Assembly (NCBI GenBank): GCA_900543145.1
Contig: UQPZ01000001.1
Span: forward strand, 124,001-188,000
Direction of reading: 5' to 3'
Origin: an uncultured Ruminococcus sp.
Lineage (GTDB): Bacteria; Bacillota; Clostridia; Oscillospirales; Ruminococcaceae
Length of the DNA stretch: 64,000 nt
Part shown: positions 43,703 through 53,721 of the stretch, in pieces
How positions within the stretch are numbered: position 1 is the stretch's first letter
How the letters are laid out: every line of letters begins with the position of its first letter
Translations under genes and position numbers: made by a program
Notes under the pieces: generated by a model
What the model was told of the DNA's origin: nothing
What the model saw: only the letters and a program-made list of their open reading frames with translations
Databases searched by the model: none

Positions 43703-44425
43703 ATGAAAATTCAAGCGGATCTTCATACTCATACTATTGCGTCGACCCACGCTTACTCTACTATCTCAGAAAACTGCATATGGGCGGAGAAATACGGTCT
43801 TAAAGCTGTCGCGATGACGGATCATGCTATGAAAATGCCCGATTCTCCTCATGTATGGCATTTTGAAAATCTAAAGGCTTTGCCGAGAAAAATAAGTAAT
43901 GTAATTGTTTTGAAAGGGATAGAAGCGAATATAATTGACAGCTGCGGAAATCTTGACGTTGATGAAAATCTGCTTTCAAGACTTGAATGGGTCGTTGCTT
44001 CAATGCATAAATGGACGTTTGAACCCGTTTCCGCAGAAAATAATACAAAGGCGTATCTGGCTCTCTGCGAAAACCCTTACGTCGATGTTATAGGTCACTG
44101 TACAACTGATATGTTCCCGTTTGATATGGAGCGCTGCGTAAAGAAGTTCAGGGAGTACGGGAAGCTGGTTGAAATAAACGAAAGCTCTATAAACAATAAA
44201 AAAGGCTCGCGCCGCAACAGCTATGAACTTCTGAGACTCTGTAAAAAGTATGAAGTTCCCGTTACCGTAGACTCCGACTGTCATTTTTGTCAGTATGCAG
44301 GTCAGATACCGTCGGCTTCCTTGATCTTGGAAGAGATTGATTTTCCGAAGGATCTGATAATAAACGCCGACTGGGAAAGGGTAAGGGAGTATATAACGGC
44401 TAAGCGCGGAGATATAGGACTATAA
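43703..44425 (+). CDS. PHP-domain phosphoesterase (YcdX-like)
   Basis: The 240-residue protein is a PHP-fold metal-dependent phosphatase. Visible metal motifs are DLHTHTIASTHAYS, AMTDHAM, GIEANI, ASMHKW, VIGHCTTDMF and TVDSDCHF, which fit the trinuclear site of YcdX-type enzymes. The physiological phosphate ester is unknown. GGAG lies about 10 bases before the ATG at 43703; the longer in-frame reading would overlap hprK. It lies between hprK and murB, as in many clostridia. Confidence 0.88.
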   Translation: MKIQADLHTHTIASTHAYSTISENCIWAEKYGLKAVAMTDHAMKMPDSPHVWHFENLKALPRKISNVIVLKGIEANIIDSCGNLDVDENLLSRLEWVVASMHKWTFEPVSAENNTKAYLALCENPYVDVIGHCTTDMFPFDMERCVKKFREYGKLVEINESSINNKKGSRRNSYELLRLCKKYEVPVTVDSDCHFCQYAGQIPSASLILEEIDFPKDLIINADWERVREYITAKRGDIGL

Positions 44426-44531
44426 TGCGTGAAATACGCCTTCTTTTCAGTAACCTTGATACTTTTTTAATTTAGAAAATCATTTTGGGGATACGCTGTA
44501 TCTGCAAAAACAGAAGGGTTTGGTCAATTAA

Positions 44532-45455
44532 ATGAATACGGAACAGCTCTGTGAGCTTGCCGAAAAGCTGGGCTGCACAATATACCGCAATAAAAGACTG
44601 AAGGATCTTACTACTTTTAAGGTAGGCGGCGAATGTCCTGCTGTAATAGAGATTAATTCTGAAACGGCTCTGGCTCAGCTTATAAAATTCAGCAGTGATA
44701 ATAAGCTCCGTACTATGGTTATAGGAAAAGGCTCAAATATGCTTTGCGACGACAAGGGCTTTGACGGAGCGGTTTTCTTAATGGGCGGCGGTTTTTCGGA
44801 AGTCAAGCTTGTTGACGAAAAAACCGTTGAAGCCGAGGCGGGCTGTCCGCTTATAAAGCTTTGTCTTTTTGCGCTTGAACATTCACTTAGCGGACTTGAG
44901 TTTGCTTACGGAATACCGGGAACTGTAGGAGGTGCGGTATTTATGAACGCCGGCGCTTACGGCGGAGAAATAAAGGACGTTATAATTTCGGCACAAGCTG
45001 TAGATACTAACGGAAGTATATCTGAATATCCGATAGATAAAATGGAGCTTGGATACAGAACCAGCATTTTTCAGCAAAGCGGCAGTGTAATAACAAAAGC
45101 TGTATTCAGGCTACATAAGGCTGAAAAGTCTGCAATTGAGGCAAGAATGAACGAGCTTATGTCACGCCGCAGGGAAAAGCAGCCGCTTGAATATCCTAAC
45201 GCCGGCTCTACTTTCAAGCGTCCTGAGGGACAGTTTGCAGGGAAGCTTATACAGGACTGCGGACTAAAAGGGCTGCGCATAGGGGGAGCTGAGGTCTCTG
45301 AAAAACACAGCGGTTTTGTTATCAATACAGGCTGTGCTACTTCTGAGGATATAAAGCAGCTTATTGAAAAGGTTCAGAAAACGGTTTTGGAGAAAACGGG
45401 ATATTTTCTGGAATGTGAAGTCAGGATTATCCCATACAGTGAAGATGATAAGTAG
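44532..45455 (+). CDS. murB: UDP-N-acetylenolpyruvoylglucosamine reductase
   Basis: MurB is the FAD enzyme that reduces UDP-GlcNAc-enolpyruvate to UDP-MurNAc. The 307-residue type II-like protein has the FAD-binding VIGKGSNMLC, FAYGIPGTVGGAVFMNAG, the catalytic Ser in NAGSTFKRPEG and the C-terminal Glu region SEKHSGFVINTGCATSED. A 106-base gap without an evident promoter precedes it. It is followed 16 bases later by rapZ, a conserved clostridial pairing. Confidence 0.96.
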   Translation: MNTEQLCELAEKLGCTIYRNKRLKDLTTFKVGGECPAVIEINSETALAQLIKFSSDNKLRTMVIGKGSNMLCDDKGFDGAVFLMGGGFSEVKLVDEKTVEAEAGCPLIKLCLFALEHSLSGLEFAYGIPGTVGGAVFMNAGAYGGEIKDVIISAQAVDTNGSISEYPIDKMELGYRTSIFQQSGSVITKAVFRLHKAEKSAIEARMNELMSRRREKQPLEYPNAGSTFKRPEGQFAGKLIQDCGLKGLRIGGAEVSEKHSGFVINTGCATSEDIKQLIEKVQKTVLEKTGYFLECEVRIIPYSEDDK

Positions 45456-45471
45456 ACGGGAGGAGTAATTT

Positions 45472-46332
45472 ATGCAGTTTGTTATCATAACCGGTCTTTC
45501 AGGCTCCGGAAAATCAAGTGCGGTAAATATTCTTGAGGATATAGGCTACTATTGTATTGATAATATGCCTCCTGAGCTTATTACAAAGTTTGCAGATATA
45601 TGTTCCCAGTCTGACGGCAAGATCGAAAAGGTAGCGTTTGTCGTGGATATAAGGGGCGGCAATCTGTTCCTGAAGCTGAGCGATACTATAACTCAGCTTA
45701 AAGCGGCTCATGTCAATCTTAAGATACTATTTCTTGATTCAGCCGACGATGTTATCGTAAGGAGATATAAGGAAACAAGAAGAAAGCACCCACTTGACGA
45801 GGTTTCATACGGCAATATAAGAAAGGCTATCGAAACTGAACGCGAGATCCTTGTACCTGTAAAAGCAAAGGCTGATTATTATATTGATACATCTTCTACT
45901 TCTCTTGCTGAATTCAAGGAAAGAATGTATTCAATGTTTCTTGAGTCCGGACAGGATTATATGAGAATAGATGTACGCTCCTTCGGCTTTAAGTTCGGAG
46001 CGTTCAGCGAGGGGGATCTGATATTTGACGTAAGATGTCTGCCGAACCCATATTACATACCCGAGCTGAGAGATAAGACCGGACTTTCGGCTGAGGTTTC
46101 GGGTTATGTTATGAAGTTTGATGAAGCAAAGCAGCTTTATTCCAAGCTGACGGAGCTTGTGGATTTTCTTATCCCCCTTTATGAGAGGGAGGGTAAATCA
46201 CAGCTTGTTATAGCATTTGGCTGTACGGGAGGAAAGCACAGAAGCGTGACCTTTGCCGAGGCGCTTGCGGGTCATCTGAAGAACAGCGGACATAAGGTCA
46301 GGATTTCACACAGAGATATTGATAAACATTAA
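45472..46332 (+). CDS. rapZ: RNase adapter/nucleotide-binding protein RapZ (YvcJ)
   Basis: The 286-residue protein has an N-terminal P-loop ATPase domain (GLSGSGKSSAVN; YCIDNMPPELI; FVVDIRGG) and the C-terminal domain ending in IAFGCTGGKHRSVTFAEALA. In Gram-negatives RapZ controls GlmS through small RNAs; in Bacillus YvcJ is a GTPase linked to competence. It lies between murB and whiA. In many Firmicutes yvcK sits between rapZ and whiA, but here only 18 bases separate them. Confidence 0.95.
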   Translation: MQFVIITGLSGSGKSSAVNILEDIGYYCIDNMPPELITKFADICSQSDGKIEKVAFVVDIRGGNLFLKLSDTITQLKAAHVNLKILFLDSADDVIVRRYKETRRKHPLDEVSYGNIRKAIETEREILVPVKAKADYYIDTSSTSLAEFKERMYSMFLESGQDYMRIDVRSFGFKFGAFSEGDLIFDVRCLPNPYYIPELRDKTGLSAEVSGYVMKFDEAKQLYSKLTELVDFLIPLYEREGKSQLVIAFGCTGGKHRSVTFAEALAGHLKNSGHKVRISHRDIDKH

Positions 46333-46350
46333 GGCGGTAAGATCTGAACA

Positions 46351-47280
46351 ATGGAAAAGCAGTCCTTTTCGTATCATGCAAAGGAAGAAATACTTGAAAA
46401 AATAAATACAAAGGCAAAGGCTGACGTTTGTCTTATGGGGATACTCGTTTTCTGCAATATACTGAGCGACCGTGAGATCGTTTTTCTTACCGAGCATAGC
46501 TCTGTAGCGGATTTTTTTGCGTCCAACTGCAGAAGAATATGCGGAAATGAAAACGCCGTGGATATCTCTCAGATCGGAAAGAAAAACGAAGTAACCCTTT
46601 ACCGGCTTGAGATATGCGGCGAAGAAAGCAGGCTTGAGCTGCTTGAGTATTTCAGAATGGATTCCTCAAGACGTCTGACACAGGACGATCTTCCGAAAAA
46701 GAAATATTATCCTCAGCTTATTGCGGGAATATTTCTTGCCTGCGGTTCGGTAAACAATCCTGAAAAAAAGTATCATATGGAGTTTGTTATGCCGGATATT
46801 CAGCTTTGCAACGATTTCGGACTGCTGCTTCTGGATAATTACGGTATACTTGCAAAGCAGACGGAGCGCAAAAATTCTCAGATCGTATACATAAAGGAAT
46901 CGGAGAATATCATTGATCTGCTTACGCTTATGGGTGCGACAAACGCTTCGCTGGAGCTTATGAATGTAAAAATAATGAAGGATATGAGAAACCGGATCAA
47001 CCGAGCCGTCAACTGCGATAACGCAAATATCGAAAAATCGCTGAGAGCCGCTGAAAAGCAGATAGCTGATATAGAACTTATAGATGAAACTCTGGGACTA
47101 GGTTCTCTGCCAGAAAGCCTTCAGGAGATCGCTCAGGTAAGATATGAAAATCCTGATTATAACCTGAACGAGCTGGGCCAGGCGCTGGATCCGCCTATAT
47201 CACGTTCCGGAGCAAATCACAGACTTGCCAGAATAGCGCGTATCGCACAGGATATACGAGAGGGAAAGACAGTAAACTGA
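46351..47280 (+). CDS. whiA: DNA-binding protein WhiA
   Basis: The 309-residue protein has the WhiA N-terminal LAGLIDADG-like region (FLACGSVNNPEKKYHMEF, DNYGILAKQTERKN) and a C-terminal helix-turn-helix (GLGSLPESLQEIAQVRYENP then SRSGANHRLARIARIA). WhiA is a conserved Gram-positive regulator tied to sporulation in Streptomyces and to division and chromosome segregation in Bacillus. It ends just before the dnaE ribosome binding site. Confidence 0.95.
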   Translation: MEKQSFSYHAKEEILEKINTKAKADVCLMGILVFCNILSDREIVFLTEHSSVADFFASNCRRICGNENAVDISQIGKKNEVTLYRLEICGEESRLELLEYFRMDSSRRLTQDDLPKKKYYPQLIAGIFLACGSVNNPEKKYHMEFVMPDIQLCNDFGLLLLDNYGILAKQTERKNSQIVYIKESENIIDLLTLMGATNASLELMNVKIMKDMRNRINRAVNCDNANIEKSLRAAEKQIADIELIDETLGLGSLPESLQEIAQVRYENPDYNLNELGQALDPPISRSGANHRLARIARIAQDIREGKTVN

Positions 47281-47301
47281 TTGTTAAAGGAGGCAGCCGA
47301 A

Positions 47302-50300
47302 ATGGAGGAGTTCGTTCATCTTCACGTTCACAGCGAATATTCGCTTCTTGACGGCGCCTGCCGTATAAAGGAACTTGTATCCAGAGTAAAAGAGCTTGGA
47401 CAGACCGCCTGCGCCGTAACAGATCACGGAAATATGTTTGCGGCAGTGGAGTTTTACAATGAGTGTACCGCTCAGGGTATAAAGCCTATAATCGGCTGCG
47501 AGGTCTACGTTGCGCCCAGGACCCGTTTTGATAAGCTTCCCAAAATAGATACTTCTCCTTATCATCTTGTTTTGCTGTGCGAGAATAATACAGGATACCA
47601 GAATCTTATAAAGCTGGTTTCAAAAGGCTATACCGAAGGCTTTTACAGCCGTCCTAGAGTTGATCTGGAGCTGCTTGAGAAGTATCATGAGGGACTGATA
47701 TGCCTGTCCGCCTGCCTTGCCGGAGGAATCCCAAGGAAGCTTTCTGACGGCAATTACAGCGGGGCTGTTGAAACAGCATTGAGATACAGGGATATTTTCG
47801 GAAAAGATAACTATTTTATAGAGATCCAGAATCATAAATTTCCGGAGCAGGAAAGGATAATACCGTATCTTATAAAGCTTTCGCAAGAAACGGGTATTCC
47901 GCTTGCAGCAACTAACGACGCACATTATATAAGAAAAGACGACGCGTATTCGCAGCGTATACTGATGTGCATATCAACGGCGACAACGATAAACGAGCCG
48001 TCAAAGCTTGAATTTCCGACCGAGGAATTCTATATTAAATCACAGGCCGAAATGGCGGAGCTTTTCCCCTTTCAGCCTCAGGCAGTTGCAAATACGGCAA
48101 AAATTGCGGAGCGCTGTAATGTAAGCTTTGAGTTCGGCAAAACAAAGCTGCCTTATTTTCATATTGAGGGAGTAGAAGACAACGAAGGATTTCTTCGGGA
48201 TATGTGCCGCAAAGGCTTGTACGAAAGATACGGTACCCCATCTGACGAGGCTGTTGAAAGACTTGAATACGAGCTGTCTGTTATTACCCAGATGGGCTAT
48301 ACGGATTATTACCTTATCGTATGGGATTTTATTCATTACGCCAGAACTCAGAAAATACCTGTAGGCTGCGGCAGAGGCTCGGGGGCGGGAAGCCTTTGCG
48401 CATACTGTATCGGTATAACCGGTATCGATCCATTGAAATATAACCTGTTGTTTGAGCGTTTTCTTAACCCTGAGAGAGTGTCAATGCCGGACTTTGATAT
48501 TGACTTCTGCATGGAAGGTAGACAGCGGGTCATTGATTATGTAGTTGATAAATACGGCTCGGATCATGTAGCTCAGATAGTTACTTTCGGAACGCTGGCT
48601 TCAAAGGCGGCGGTGCGGGACGTTGCCCGAGCAATGGGGCTTTCTTATCAGACTGGTGATATTGTTGCAAAAGCCATTCCAAGAGGAATGTCGCTGACTG
48701 ACGCTGTCAGAGATGTTCCCGAGGTTTCAAAAATGTATAAAGACGACGAGAAGATACGCTCATTGCTTGATACAGCCGTTAAGGTAGAGGGTATGCCGAG
48801 AAATGTTTCTACTCATGCTGCGGGAGTAGTTATAACAAAAGAGCCTGCAGACTGTTACGTTCCGCTTTATGCCCGTGACGGACAGATCTCCACTCAGTAT
48901 ACGATGACGGTACTTGAAAGTCTGGGACTTCTTAAAATAGATTTTCTTGGGCTCAGGAACCTTACGACAATAAATCACTGTCAGCTGGCGGTGAGAAATA
49001 AAATACCTGATTTTGATGCGGAAAAAATCCCTCTTGACGATAAGGGCGTTTATGATATGCTTTCCCAGGGCAGAACGGAGGGAGTATTTCAGTTTGAAAG
49101 CGCAGGAATGACATCTACAATAATGAAGCTTCGGCCTGACGGAATTGAGGATCTTATTGCTGTGATTTCGCTTTACCGCCCCGGCCCTATGGATTCAATA
49201 CCGATTTATATCCGTAACCGTCATAACCCTTCTCTTGTAACATATAAGCACCCTCTTTTGAAAAAAATACTTGAAGTTACTTATGGCTGTATCGTGTATC
49301 AGGAGCAGGTAATGCAGATATTCAGGGAGCTTGCCGGTTATTCCTACGGCAGAGCCGATATTGTGCGCCGAGCGATGGCAAAGAAAAAGCACAGCGTTCT
49401 TGAAAACGAGCGAAAAGCGTTTATATGGGGCGAGGAGGGTCAGTGCGACGGCTGTGTCAAGCGCGGAGTTCCCGAAAAGACTGCAAATGAGATTTTTGAC
49501 GAGATGACTTCGTTCGCTTCTTATGCCTTTAACAAATCTCATGCAGCCGCCTACGCTACTATTGCCTATCAGACAGCCTATTTGAAATATCATTTTTATA
49601 AGGAATATATGGCGGCGTTAATGACTGTTACCCTGCTTGAAAGTACAGAAAAGCTTAACAGCTATGTAAGCGATTGTATAAAAAACGGGGTAAAGATACT
49701 TCCTGTCGATATAAACAAAAGCTCAAGAGGCTTTACTGCGGAGCAGGACGGAATACGCTTTGCCTTGATAGCGGTAAAAAGTCTGGGTGAAGGAGCAATA
49801 GCTTCTATAATAAGAGAACGTGAAGAGAACGGCGTATTCAGAAGCCTGCAAAATTTCTGCACCCGTATGACCGGAAGGGAAGTAACCACCAAAGGCGTTG
49901 AACAGCTGATAAAAAGCGGAGCAATGGACTGCTTTCCAAACAACCGCCGTGAAATGATCAATTCCTATGAAGCGCTTATACAGTCGGCTGCTCAGGAGAG
50001 CAAAGCAAATCTTGCGGGACAGCTGGACTTTTTCGGAATGGGGATAAGCGAGCCGCCGGAAAAGGTTATCGAGCCGGCAGAGGAATATTCACATGAAGCT
50101 CTGCTTGAATTTGAGCATGAAGCGCTTGGAATGTATATTTCAGGTCATCCGCTTGACGAATATATGCCTGCCGCATATGCTTCCTGCTGTACCGAAATTT
50201 CCCGTCTTTATCAGTGTGCGTCTGAAAACGTAAAAGGCTTCTGCGACGGGGACAGCGCTGATATTGTTGCAATGATAACCCATATAAAGACCCTTAAAAC

Positions 50301-50745
50301 AAAAAAGGGCGATATAATGTGCTTTGTTCAGGCGGAGGACAGGACTGGCGCTGCTGAAATTATAGTGTTCCCAAATGTCTATCAGATATCTTCATCAGTT
50401 CTGAAAAACGGTGCTGTTGTTCATGTAAAAGGTAGAATTTCCGTCAAGGAGGACGAAAATCCTAAGCTTATATGCGAGCTTGCCGAAACAGTTCAGCGTT
50501 TTGAGGAGCAGGCTATGAAAAAAGGGGTTTGCGTGAGAGCGCTTTCAGGAGATAAAGCGCTGATTGAAAGAATCAGAAAAACAGCCGCTTCGGCAGGCGA
50601 GGGAAGAAATAGGCTTACCTTATATTTCGCCGACCTGAATAAAACCACCGCATTCAGGTCTTTGCCGTCTGTCGCCCTTACAAAGAAGCTTCTTATAGAG
50701 CTTCAGCAGGCGGCGGGAGAAAAAAATGTTCTGTTTATGCAGTAG
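47302..50745 (+). CDS. dnaE: DNA polymerase III alpha subunit DnaE
   Basis: The 1147-residue protein is a C-family replicative polymerase. It has an N-terminal PHP domain (FVHLHVHSEYSLLDGA, VTDHGNM, GCEVYV), the polymerase core with catalytic PDFDIDFCMEGRQRV and the Gly/Ser-rich GCGRGSGAGSL, the HhH region and a C-terminal OB fold (about 1000-1080). AAAGGAGG precedes ATG 47302; the TTG at 47281 is upstream of that site. Firmicutes usually use PolC for most synthesis and DnaE for primer extension; polC would be expected elsewhere in this genome. Confidence 0.96.
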   Translation: MEEFVHLHVHSEYSLLDGACRIKELVSRVKELGQTACAVTDHGNMFAAVEFYNECTAQGIKPIIGCEVYVAPRTRFDKLPKIDTSPYHLVLLCENNTGYQNLIKLVSKGYTEGFYSRPRVDLELLEKYHEGLICLSACLAGGIPRKLSDGNYSGAVETALRYRDIFGKDNYFIEIQNHKFPEQERIIPYLIKLSQETGIPLAATNDAHYIRKDDAYSQRILMCISTATTINEPSKLEFPTEEFYIKSQAEMAELFPFQPQAVANTAKIAERCNVSFEFGKTKLPYFHIEGVEDNEGFLRDMCRKGLYERYGTPSDEAVERLEYELSVITQMGYTDYYLIVWDFIHYARTQKIPVGCGRGSGAGSLCAYCIGITGIDPLKYNLLFERFLNPERVSMPDFDIDFCMEGRQRVIDYVVDKYGSDHVAQIVTFGTLASKAAVRDVARAMGLSYQTGDIVAKAIPRGMSLTDAVRDVPEVSKMYKDDEKIRSLLDTAVKVEGMPRNVSTHAAGVVITKEPADCYVPLYARDGQISTQYTMTVLESLGLLKIDFLGLRNLTTINHCQLAVRNKIPDFDAEKIPLDDKGVYDMLSQGRTEGVFQFESAGMTSTIMKLRPDGIEDLIAVISLYRPGPMDSIPIYIRNRHNPSLVTYKHPLLKKILEVTYGCIVYQEQVMQIFRELAGYSYGRADIVRRAMAKKKHSVLENERKAFIWGEEGQCDGCVKRGVPEKTANEIFDEMTSFASYAFNKSHAAAYATIAYQTAYLKYHFYKEYMAALMTVTLLESTEKLNSYVSDCIKNGVKILPVDINKSSRGFTAEQDGIRFALIAVKSLGEGAIASIIREREENGVFRSLQNFCTRMTGREVTTKGVEQLIKSGAMDCFPNNRREMINSYEALIQSAAQESKANLAGQLDFFGMGISEPPEKVIEPAEEYSHEALLEFEHEALGMYISGHPLDEYMPAAYASCCTEISRLYQCASENVKGFCDGDSADIVAMITHIKTLKTKKGDIMCFVQAEDRTGAAEIIVFPNVYQISSSVLKNGAVVHVKGRISVKEDENPKLICELAETVQRFEEQAMKKGVCVRALSGDKALIERIRKTAASAGEGRNRLTLYFADLNKTTAFRSLPSVALTKKLLIELQQAAGEKNVLFMQ

Positions 50746-50768
50746 CAGGAAAGCGAGGTAAATCATAT

Positions 50769-50936
50769 ATGGAGCCGAAGGATTATATAGTAGTCAGGAT
50801 TGACGGAGATTACGCTCATCTGAAAAATATTTCAGACGGTGAAACAATGCTAATTGCCCGTGCGCTGATCCCGGAAGAGGCCGATGAGAACACAGTTCTG
50901 CATTGGGAAAACTTTGTCTATACGGTTGGGGAATAG
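50769..50936 (+). CDS. Small 55-residue protein of unknown function downstream of dnaE
   Basis: An open frame of 55 codons starts MEPKDYIVVRIDGDYAHLKN and ends in ENFVYTVGE, preceded by GCGAGG about 8 bases before the ATG. The composition looks like a small beta barrel: alternating strands, a YIVVRIDGDYAHL opening and a polar middle. It begins 23 bases after dnaE and is probably co-transcribed with it. I do not recognise a named family. Codon use matches its neighbours, and the frame ends before the next promoter at 50977, which supports it as a real gene. Confidence 0.7.
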   Translation: MEPKDYIVVRIDGDYAHLKNISDGETMLIARALIPEEADENTVLHWENFVYTVGE

Positions 50937-50976
50937 AAGAGTACGGCGGATCTTTCTGAAATTCTTGTGAAAAGTG

Positions 50977-51005
50977 TGGTAATTTTTAAAATAATGTGCT
51001 ATAAT
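50977..51005 (+). promoter_or_regulatory. Probable extended -10 promoter of yfmF
   Basis: TGCTATAAT (50997-51005) gives an extended -10 TGnTATAAT. The -35 region is poor (TGGTAA). It is 53 bases before the start. Confidence 0.5.
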
Positions 51006-51057
51006 ATAATTTGTTTATGACTGCGGCTTGCAGAATGAAAATTAAGGAGATTAACTT

Positions 51058-52344
51058 ATGTCAGAATTATTTGAGCATAAGAGCTGCGGAAACGGAATAA
51101 CGGTCTCAAAAATAAAGGATGAGAAATTTAAATCAAGCTGCATCGTTATCCGTTTTATATTCCCGCTGAGTGAAAAAACTGCGTCCTGCTGCTCTTTGCT
51201 GGTTGATTTACTTGCGACCTCAAATAGTAAGTGTCCCTCTAGGGAGCAGCTTACGGAAAGGACCGCAGAGCTTTATGGTTCAGCTATAAACGCTTTTTCT
51301 TACAGGGTCGGTGATTATCAGACCGCGGGACTTTCAATTAATTATATAGGAGACGCATATACGATAGGCGGTGAAACTATTTCGGATACTGCGGCGGAGA
51401 TCCTGCTTGACTGTATATTTTCTCCTCACCTTGAAAACGGAAGATTCAGTGAAAAATACTTTCAGCTCCGCAGACAGGAGCTTATAGACCTGATCGAAAA
51501 CTCGGTCAACAACAAACGTCAGTATGCGGTATGGAGAGCCGGTCAAATAATATTTGAAAATGAACCATGTGCATATTCGGCAATGGGAACTGTTGAAACG
51601 GCAAAGAGTATAACTCATGACGATTTGTCAGCCGCATATGAAATGCTTCTAACTAAGGCGGCGGTAGATATAACGTTCTGCGGAGGACAGGATACCGAAA
51701 AGCAGGAAAGCTATGTTTTGAAAGCGTTTTCAAAGCTCAGAAGAGAATGTCCGGACAAGCCTGTATTCAATTCTCCATCTCCGTTAAAAAAGCAGCCTGT
51801 TTTTACGGAAGAAGCTTTAGATATTTCCCAGGCGAAAATGGTAATGGCTTTCAAGACCGGAAATACCGTCAGAAATATCTACGCTGATAAGGTAATGTGC
51901 GCTATGTTCGGAGGTTCGCCGACATCAAAGCTTTTTCTGAATGTTAGAGAAAAGCTGTCGCTCTGTTATTACTGTGCTGCGGGAATTATAGAGGGAAAAA
52001 ATACTATGCTTGTGGACAGCGGAGTTGATACAGATAAAATACCCGTTGCCCGCGAGGAGATAATAAAACAGCTTGATGCGATCAAAAGCGGAAATTTCAG
52101 TGACGAAGAGCTTTACAATACAAAGCTTTATATCTCTGGGGCTTTTCGTTCAAATTACGATTCTGTCGGAGATATGAACGCCTGGTATTTCTATCAGTTT
52201 GTAAGAAATACAGGATATTCGCCCGATGACGCAGCAGAGATCATAATGTCTGTAACCAGAGAGGATATAATTAATTCTGCCAAAGCGTTCAGTCTTGATA
52301 CGGTCTATGTATTGAAGCCGTCTGAAGGAGGTGCGGATAATTGA
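51058..52344 (+). CDS. yfmF: Inactive M16-peptidase homologue YfmF
   Basis: The 428-residue protein has the two-lobed M16 (pitrilysin-like) fold, with AILDCIFSPHLE-like and KLFLNVREKLSLCYYCAAG segments, but no HxxEH zinc motif, so it should be the inactive partner of a pair. Together with YfmH it is associated in Bacillus with EF-P 5-aminopentanol modification. AAGGAG precedes the ATG. It overlaps yfmH by 4 bases and ends with GGAGG for that gene. Confidence 0.9.
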   Translation: MSELFEHKSCGNGITVSKIKDEKFKSSCIVIRFIFPLSEKTASCCSLLVDLLATSNSKCPSREQLTERTAELYGSAINAFSYRVGDYQTAGLSINYIGDAYTIGGETISDTAAEILLDCIFSPHLENGRFSEKYFQLRRQELIDLIENSVNNKRQYAVWRAGQIIFENEPCAYSAMGTVETAKSITHDDLSAAYEMLLTKAAVDITFCGGQDTEKQESYVLKAFSKLRRECPDKPVFNSPSPLKKQPVFTEEALDISQAKMVMAFKTGNTVRNIYADKVMCAMFGGSPTSKLFLNVREKLSLCYYCAAGIIEGKNTMLVDSGVDTDKIPVAREEIIKQLDAIKSGNFSDEELYNTKLYISGAFRSNYDSVGDMNAWYFYQFVRNTGYSPDDAAEIIMSVTREDIINSAKAFSLDTVYVLKPSEGGADN

Positions 52345-53627
52345 GCTTTACAAAAGAAGTAATTACCTGCGAAAGAACAGGAGATAAATATTCGCTGATC
52401 CGTCATTCATCGGGTCTTGATGTTCTTGTATGGAAAATGGAAGGCTTTACAACTACTGAAGCGCTTTTCGGAACAAAATACGGTTCGGTAAACAATAAGT
52501 TCAGGACTGTAGATACAGGTGATTATATCGAAGTTCCTGATGGTATCGCACATTATCTGGAGCATAAGCTGTTTGAGAACGAGGACTGCGACGTTTTTGA
52601 GCTTTATGCAAAAACCGGAGCGTCTGCAAATGCATTTACGTCTTTCTGCGAAACGGCGTATACCTTCAGCTGCTCGGAAAATTATGAGAAATCTCTGGAG
52701 ATACTTCTGAGCTTTGTGCAGAAGCCTTATTTTACAGAGGAAAACGTTGAAAAGGAACGCGGAATAATAGCTCAGGAAATAAAAATGAGCAGTGATTCGC
52801 CTGACAGAGCCTGCTTTTTCAATCTTCTCGGCGCATTGTATCATTATCATCCAGTAAAAATAGATATTGCCGGAACAGTTGAGTCTATTCAGAAGATAAC
52901 TCCGGAGCTGCTTTATAAATGCTATAATACTTTTTATAATCTTCATAATATGGTGCTTTGTATTGCCGGAAACGTAGATGAGGAAAAAGTCATCGGGATA
53001 TGCGATAAATTTCTGCTGCCTGCTGAGGATAAAAGACTTGAGGTTGCTTTCCCGTATGAGCCTGCCGATATAGTCAAGAGAAAAGTAAGCGCTGAATATA
53101 CCGTTGGAACGCCTTTGTTTTCTGTCGGCTTCAAATGTCCGGTATTCAAGGGTACTGAAATGGTAAAAATGGAGGTATGCGCAGGCATACTGCTTCAAAT
53201 GCTTTTCGGCTCTATGTCAAGGTGGTATAAGGAGCTTTTTGAGGAAGGACTTATAAACTCGTCTTTCTCTTTTGAGGTGTTCAATGCAGAGGAAGGTTTT
53301 TTCAGCTGTATATGCAGCGGAGAATCTCATGCTCCCGATGAAGTTTTCAAACGCTGTCTGGCTGAGATCGAAAGGGCGAAAGCGGAAGGGCTTGACAGGC
53401 GTTTATTCGAGATAATCAGAAAGTCACGATACGGTTCAATGATAAGAGGCTTCAATAACGTTGAGAACTGCGCTGAAATGATGTTTGAAAATCATCTTCA
53501 GGGTACCGGCGCATTTACGGCGGCCGATATGCTTGCAAAGCTGGACTTTGAGGATATTCTTGCGGCGTTTGATACGCTTTTTGACGCTTCTAAGGCGGCG
53601 CTTTCAGTAATTGAAAACCATACCTGA
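52341..53627 (+). CDS. yfmH: M16-family metallopeptidase YfmH
   Basis: The 428-residue partner of YfmF keeps the inverted zinc motif HYLEH (in GIAHYLEHKLFEN) and the downstream glutamate region ERGIIAQEIKM, so it should be the active subunit. It is equal in length to YfmF, as is usual for this pair. Start TTG at 52341 overlaps the yfmF end and has GGAGGTG upstream. Its proteolytic target is not known from sequence. Confidence 0.92.
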   Translation: MSFTKEVITCERTGDKYSLIRHSSGLDVLVWKMEGFTTTEALFGTKYGSVNNKFRTVDTGDYIEVPDGIAHYLEHKLFENEDCDVFELYAKTGASANAFTSFCETAYTFSCSENYEKSLEILLSFVQKPYFTEENVEKERGIIAQEIKMSSDSPDRACFFNLLGALYHYHPVKIDIAGTVESIQKITPELLYKCYNTFYNLHNMVLCIAGNVDEEKVIGICDKFLLPAEDKRLEVAFPYEPADIVKRKVSAEYTVGTPLFSVGFKCPVFKGTEMVKMEVCAGILLQMLFGSMSRWYKELFEEGLINSSFSFEVFNAEEGFFSCICSGESHAPDEVFKRCLAEIERAKAEGLDRRLFEIIRKSRYGSMIRGFNNVENCAEMMFENHLQGTGAFTAADMLAKLDFEDILAAFDTLFDASKAALSVIENHT

Positions 53628-53721
53628 TCATAAACCGGAACAGTATAAAATAATAATATGAATGGAGGCAAGCCCATTAAGCTTTGACCGCAGGCGTCGG
53701 CTCTTGGCAATGGGCGTACTT

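Noticed and set aside
52407..53198. 263-codon minus-strand frame opposite yfmH
   Set aside because: It is antisense to a well-supported M16 gene and encodes Cys/Arg/Phe-rich nonsense with no motif.
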